The translations under genes and the position numbers were made by a program. DNA of 64,000 nt from G963677445 sp963677445 (GTDB taxonomy: Bacteria > Bacteroidota > Ignavibacteria > Ignavibacteriales > Melioribacteraceae): positions 62,001-126,000 of the forward strand of contig CAXXGF010000073.1 in NCBI GenBank assembly GCA_963677445.2. Reading direction: 5' to 3'. Each line of letters starts with the position of its first letter. The stretch's first letter is position 1. Under the pieces are notes generated by a model. That model saw nothing but the letters and a program-made list of their open reading frames with translations. It was not told the origin of the DNA and ran no database searches. Shown here one piece after another: positions 61,487 through 64,000 of this stretch.

Positions 61487-62552
61487 CAATATAGTTTCCA
61501 AAAAAATTATCGAATTTATCAATTACCACTTCACAAGCTAAATTGTCCAGTGTCGGTTCTTCGGTAACAATGCAATCATAATCTGACTTATATGGATACC
61601 AGATGATATCGGTTGTGTTATACTTTACATAAATTCCAAACAGGGGAATACGGAATGCCGACGCGATATGGACGATAAATGTATCGGGGGTAAATAAAAA
61701 ATCAAGACGGGAGACAACAGCGCAGAATTGCTCAAAATCTTCGGAAAAATAAAAAGAATGTTTATCTCCGGCGATAGTTCTTGCCTGTTCGGCATAATCC
61801 GGAGCTGAAAGTATAAGAATATTTACATCATAAATCTCCGAAATATGGTCGGCAAGTCTTTTGAATTTTTCTGTTCCCCAGTATCTGGCTTCACTACCGG
61901 CGGTTATGTTTATTCCGACAAGCATTTTTTCCCGATCAAATAAAGAAGATAAATACTTTCGCGCGTTATCTGCTTTCTCTCCTGATACAAAATATTCAAT
62001 ATTTAGTCCCGCCAGACCCACATTCTGATCATTACCGATTATTGAATATATATTCAGCAATCTGTCGACAACATGAACTTTTTGAGGATCGGGGCGAATT
62101 GCTGTTTTAGTGTAAAGCTCACTGTTGCCCTTATTTAATCCGAGTTTCATGGGAGCGTTTGAAAACATCAGCAGGAAGGAAACAGTGGTTGAAATATCAT
62201 CATGAAGATCAATTACCACATTATATTTTTTTTTGTTTAATATCCGTAGTGTTTTGAATAATCCCGCTATACCGCGCTGAAGAACAATAATTTCCGCAAT
62301 ATTTGGATTATTCTTAAAGATAAAATGATTTTTTCTTCCCGCCAGAATATCAATTTGGGGGTTTTGCGCTATTTTAATTTTTTTTACAAATGGGGTGGCT
62401 ACAAGAGCGTCTCCTATTCTGTTCAGTCTTATAATAAGAACCTTTGATTGAGAAGACAAGTTAACAGGAGTTTCTTTTTTCCGGCCCGCTATCAGCAGAA
62501 GAAGGGAGTAAATAAACTTCCTGAATAATATTTCAAGTTTTTTCATGAGCAT
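61467..62552 (-). CDS. Family 9 glycosyltransferase
   Basis: The 361 residues have KVLIIRLNRIGDALVATPFVKKI at the nucleotide-domain start, the VVIDLHDDISTT acceptor-loop region, then VGINITAGSEARYWGTEKFKRL and LFTPDTFIVHIASAF. A short N-terminal hydrophobic stretch (FIYSLLLLIAGRKK) may bind the membrane surface. Unlike its two neighbours it lacks the C-terminal cysteine motif. ATG 62546 is an alternative start. It overlaps both adjacent genes. Confidence 0.88.
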   Translation of the reverse strand: MLMKKLEILFRKFIYSLLLLIAGRKKETPVNLSSQSKVLIIRLNRIGDALVATPFVKKIKIAQNPQIDILAGRKNHFIFKNNPNIAEIIVLQRGIAGLFKTLRILNKKKYNVVIDLHDDISTTVSFLLMFSNAPMKLGLNKGNSELYTKTAIRPDPQKVHVVDRLLNIYSIIGNDQNVGLAGLNIEYFVSGEKADNARKYLSSLFDREKMLVGINITAGSEARYWGTEKFKRLADHISEIYDVNILILSAPDYAEQARTIAGDKHSFYFSEDFEQFCAVVSRLDFLFTPDTFIVHIASAFRIPLFGIYVKYNTTDIIWYPYKSDYDCIVTEEPTLDNLACEVVIDKFDNFFGNYIDEYKDS

Positions 62553-63567
62553 CTTTTAATCGCAGTAATTCTTCAACAATACCTGCTATTTCTTCTGAAT
62601 TCAGTTCTCTGAAACATTCCTGGTTACGGGGACAATCGAGCAGATTGCATTCAATGCACCCCAGCTCTTCATTCCTTATTGTTCTGTGTCCGTCGCCAAA
62701 AGGTCCCTGAAGCAGGGGACTGGTAGGGCCATGCAGACTGACAGCGCTTGTTCCGACCGCTGTGGCCATGTGCATCGGACCACTGTCATTCGCGACCATC
62801 ACATCGCATTTTGATATTAAAGCCGCCATCTGACGAAGAGAAGTATCGGGAGCTTTTAGAATTTTGTTCCCCAGCATTTCCTTTATTTTATCGGCATCTT
62901 CTTCATCACCGGGTCCCCATAGAAGGAGCAATTCTGAATCTGTGTTGTTTAAAATTGATTCCGCTATTTCAGCAAACTTTTCGGGAGGACATTTTTTTGA
63001 AGCCCATCCGCCGGTAGGGCAAATAGCTGTAACCTGTGATTCATCAAGTTTATTTTCAGAAAAGAAACTTTCGGCAAACACTGTATCTTCCGGGTAAAGG
63101 CCTATTCTTAATGATTTATCTGTAATACTTATGCCCGCGGATTCCGTGAGTAGATTATGCAGTTCAGCTGCGTGGTATTTATTTCTTTCTGAGGGGCCAA
63201 AAATATTGTAAGCATATTTCCTCCCTTTATATGGATACCCGGCGCGGTATTCGGCTTTGCTGAAATAGGTGATCTGCGCGGTTGTGGGATTGGAAAAAAA
63301 ATCAATTATTAAATCGTACCTATTTTTTCTTATGCTAAAAATTGTTTTAAGACGATTGTATAATCCCTTGCGTTTAAATAAGATAACTTTATTGATTTCA
63401 GGTAATGGTTCAATAATAAAAGAGCCTGGTTTTTCAGTCAGGTAATCAATTCGCGCTTCGGGATATTTTTGATGTATGGCTTTAATCGCCGCTGTAGTCA
63501 GGACCACATCCCCGATTCCTCTCAGCTTTATAAGCAAGATATTATTTATATCTTTTCCGGGAATCAT
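62533..63567 (-). CDS. Family 9 glycosyltransferase (heptosyltransferase-like)
   Basis: The 344 residues have ILLIKLRGIGDVVLTTAAIKAI, LIIDFFSNPTTAQITYFS, CPTGGWASKKCPPEKFAEIA and MVANDSGPMHMATAVGTSAVSLHGPTSP, with a C-terminal cysteine motif (CIECNLLDCPRNQECFREL) common in GT9. ATG 63567 overlaps the upstream stop as ATGA and follows GGGGAAAGG, so I prefer it over the longer frame from 63699, which would overlap the upstream gene by 136 bases. It is the first of three co-directional GT9 genes, pointing to a glycolipid or lipo-oligosaccharide core locus. Confidence 0.9.
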   Translation of the reverse strand: MIPGKDINNILLIKLRGIGDVVLTTAAIKAIHQKYPEARIDYLTEKPGSFIIEPLPEINKVILFKRKGLYNRLKTIFSIRKNRYDLIIDFFSNPTTAQITYFSKAEYRAGYPYKGRKYAYNIFGPSERNKYHAAELHNLLTESAGISITDKSLRIGLYPEDTVFAESFFSENKLDESQVTAICPTGGWASKKCPPEKFAEIAESILNNTDSELLLLWGPGDEEDADKIKEMLGNKILKAPDTSLRQMAALISKCDVMVANDSGPMHMATAVGTSAVSLHGPTSPLLQGPFGDGHRTIRNEELGCIECNLLDCPRNQECFRELNSEEIAGIVEELLRLKDAHEKT

Positions 63568-64000
63568 ATCCTTTCCCCAATTATAAATTTGCCTGCGCCA
63601 TTGAGAATAATCTGTAGAGAGAGAGCTAACAGAAGAAAATTTTCCGCGATCTTTCTGAAGCCAACTTTTTCGGCGTTTATTGTGCCGTAACATCCACATT
63701 CAATATCAAGCCCCCGGATAAGAGCAATGGAGATAAGAGCGATAAACATTACGAGAAGCGCTCCTATAATTAAAGAATTTTCCCTGGGGAAGACACCCGC
63801 GAGAAGAAAAATACCAGCGAAAAGCTCAATCCAGGGAATGGCTATTGCCACAAAATTGATAAGGAAAACCGGCAATACACGATAGTTGGAAACCGCGATG
63901 GCAAAGGATTCGGGATCGGCAATTTTTTCTATTGAGGCAAAAATAAAAACCATAGCGACAATGATCCTCGCGGCGAGAAGAAGATAATTATTTTCAAAGA
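63564..64000 (-). CDS. DoxX/MauE-like membrane protein, 5' end outside window
   Basis: The frame continues past the window edge (ENNYLLLAARIIVAMVFIFAS in two parts), so ATG 63953 is internal. Four helices are visible with LPVFLINFVAIAIPWIELFAG, the family's 'iPwiEl..G..Ll' pattern, and a conserved cysteine pair in DIECGCYGTINAEKVG. MauE-type proteins with CGCxG are linked to periplasmic thiol oxidation. It is translationally coupled to the first GT9 gene, which may be accidental to function. Confidence 0.82.
   Translation of the reverse strand, partial: FENNYLLLAARIIVAMVFIFASIEKIADPESFAIAVSNYRVLPVFLINFVAIAIPWIELFAGIFLLAGVFPRENSLIIGALLVMFIALISIALIRGLDIECGCYGTINAEKVGFRKIAENFLLLALSLQIILNGAGKFIIGERI

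Noticed and set aside
63568..63699. N-terminal extension of the first GT9 gene
   Set aside because: It overlaps the MauE-like gene in another frame, has no conserved residues and would ignore the ATGA coupling with a good ribosome-binding site at 63567.

Overview
The window is a 64 kb stretch of a moderately AT-rich bacterial chromosome. The gene set points to the Bacteroidota/Chlorobiota side of the tree, most likely an Ignavibacteria-like organism. This is inferred from the complete alternative complex III (ACIII) plus A2-type caa3 oxidase cluster, a GldL/GldM-like motor, many outer-membrane beta-barrels with aromatic C-termini, frequent TTG/GTG starts with purine-rich Shine-Dalgarno sequences, and two matches to the Bacteroidota-type -7 element TAnnTTTG. 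No rRNA gene or taxonomic marker is present to settle it.

Layout. 1-2.3 kb: the edge of a membrane-protein gene and a decayed mobile-element zone, with a frameshifted and truncated IS1634-like transposase, inverted-repeat remnants and small palindromes. 2.3-14 kb: housekeeping metabolism, comprising an MFS transporter, a probable PPi-dependent phosphofructokinase, tRNA-Ser(GCU), an MDR oxidoreductase, pdxH, acs, a NamZ-type exo-muramidase, hutI, glgA and gmhB. 14-21 kb: an envelope-protein run (lipoprotein, barrel, TPR), then glyA, tatC and a polyprenyl diphosphate synthase, ending in a 519-bp MITE-like element with imperfect 26-bp terminal repeats and a perfect 8-bp target duplication.

21.7-36.8 kb: a roughly 15 kb co-directional respiratory operon. 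It encodes ACIII (pentaheme ActA, a 52-aa Tat-like protein, ActB, ActC, a fused ActD-ActE, ActF and an extra monoheme cytochrome), SCO, caa3 oxidase subunits I, III, IV and II, a frameshifted heme O synthase (ctaB), and a polytopic membrane protein with a C-terminal cytochrome c domain. The logic is quinol to ACIII to caa3, with copper delivery and heme maturation alongside.

36.8-45.7 kb: prmC, dtd, an alkaline-phosphatase-superfamily protein, comEC, murB, an MFS/POT transporter and a DUF2254-like protein.

46-55.1 kb holds the most unusual locus. A small GldL-like two-helix protein has a glutamate buried in TM2 and a cytoplasmic coiled coil. It is followed by a one-helix GldM-like protein, a separate exported protein that could be the detached periplasmic part of GldM, a tandemly duplicated pair of outer-membrane proteins (A1-B1-A2-B2), and a lipoprotein with a cohesin-like C-terminus that is frameshifted near its end. 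I read it as a candidate proton-driven envelope-spanning motor with its own outer-membrane partners, distinct from canonical gldKLMN of type 9 secretion. The function is inferred.

55.1-64 kb: groES (no groEL in view), a glutaredoxin-like protein, two tandem related membrane histidine kinases, and a minus-strand cluster of ispE, a homocysteine S-methyltransferase-like protein, three family-9 glycosyltransferases and a partial MauE/DoxX-like protein. I saw no CRISPR array, prophage or rRNA.
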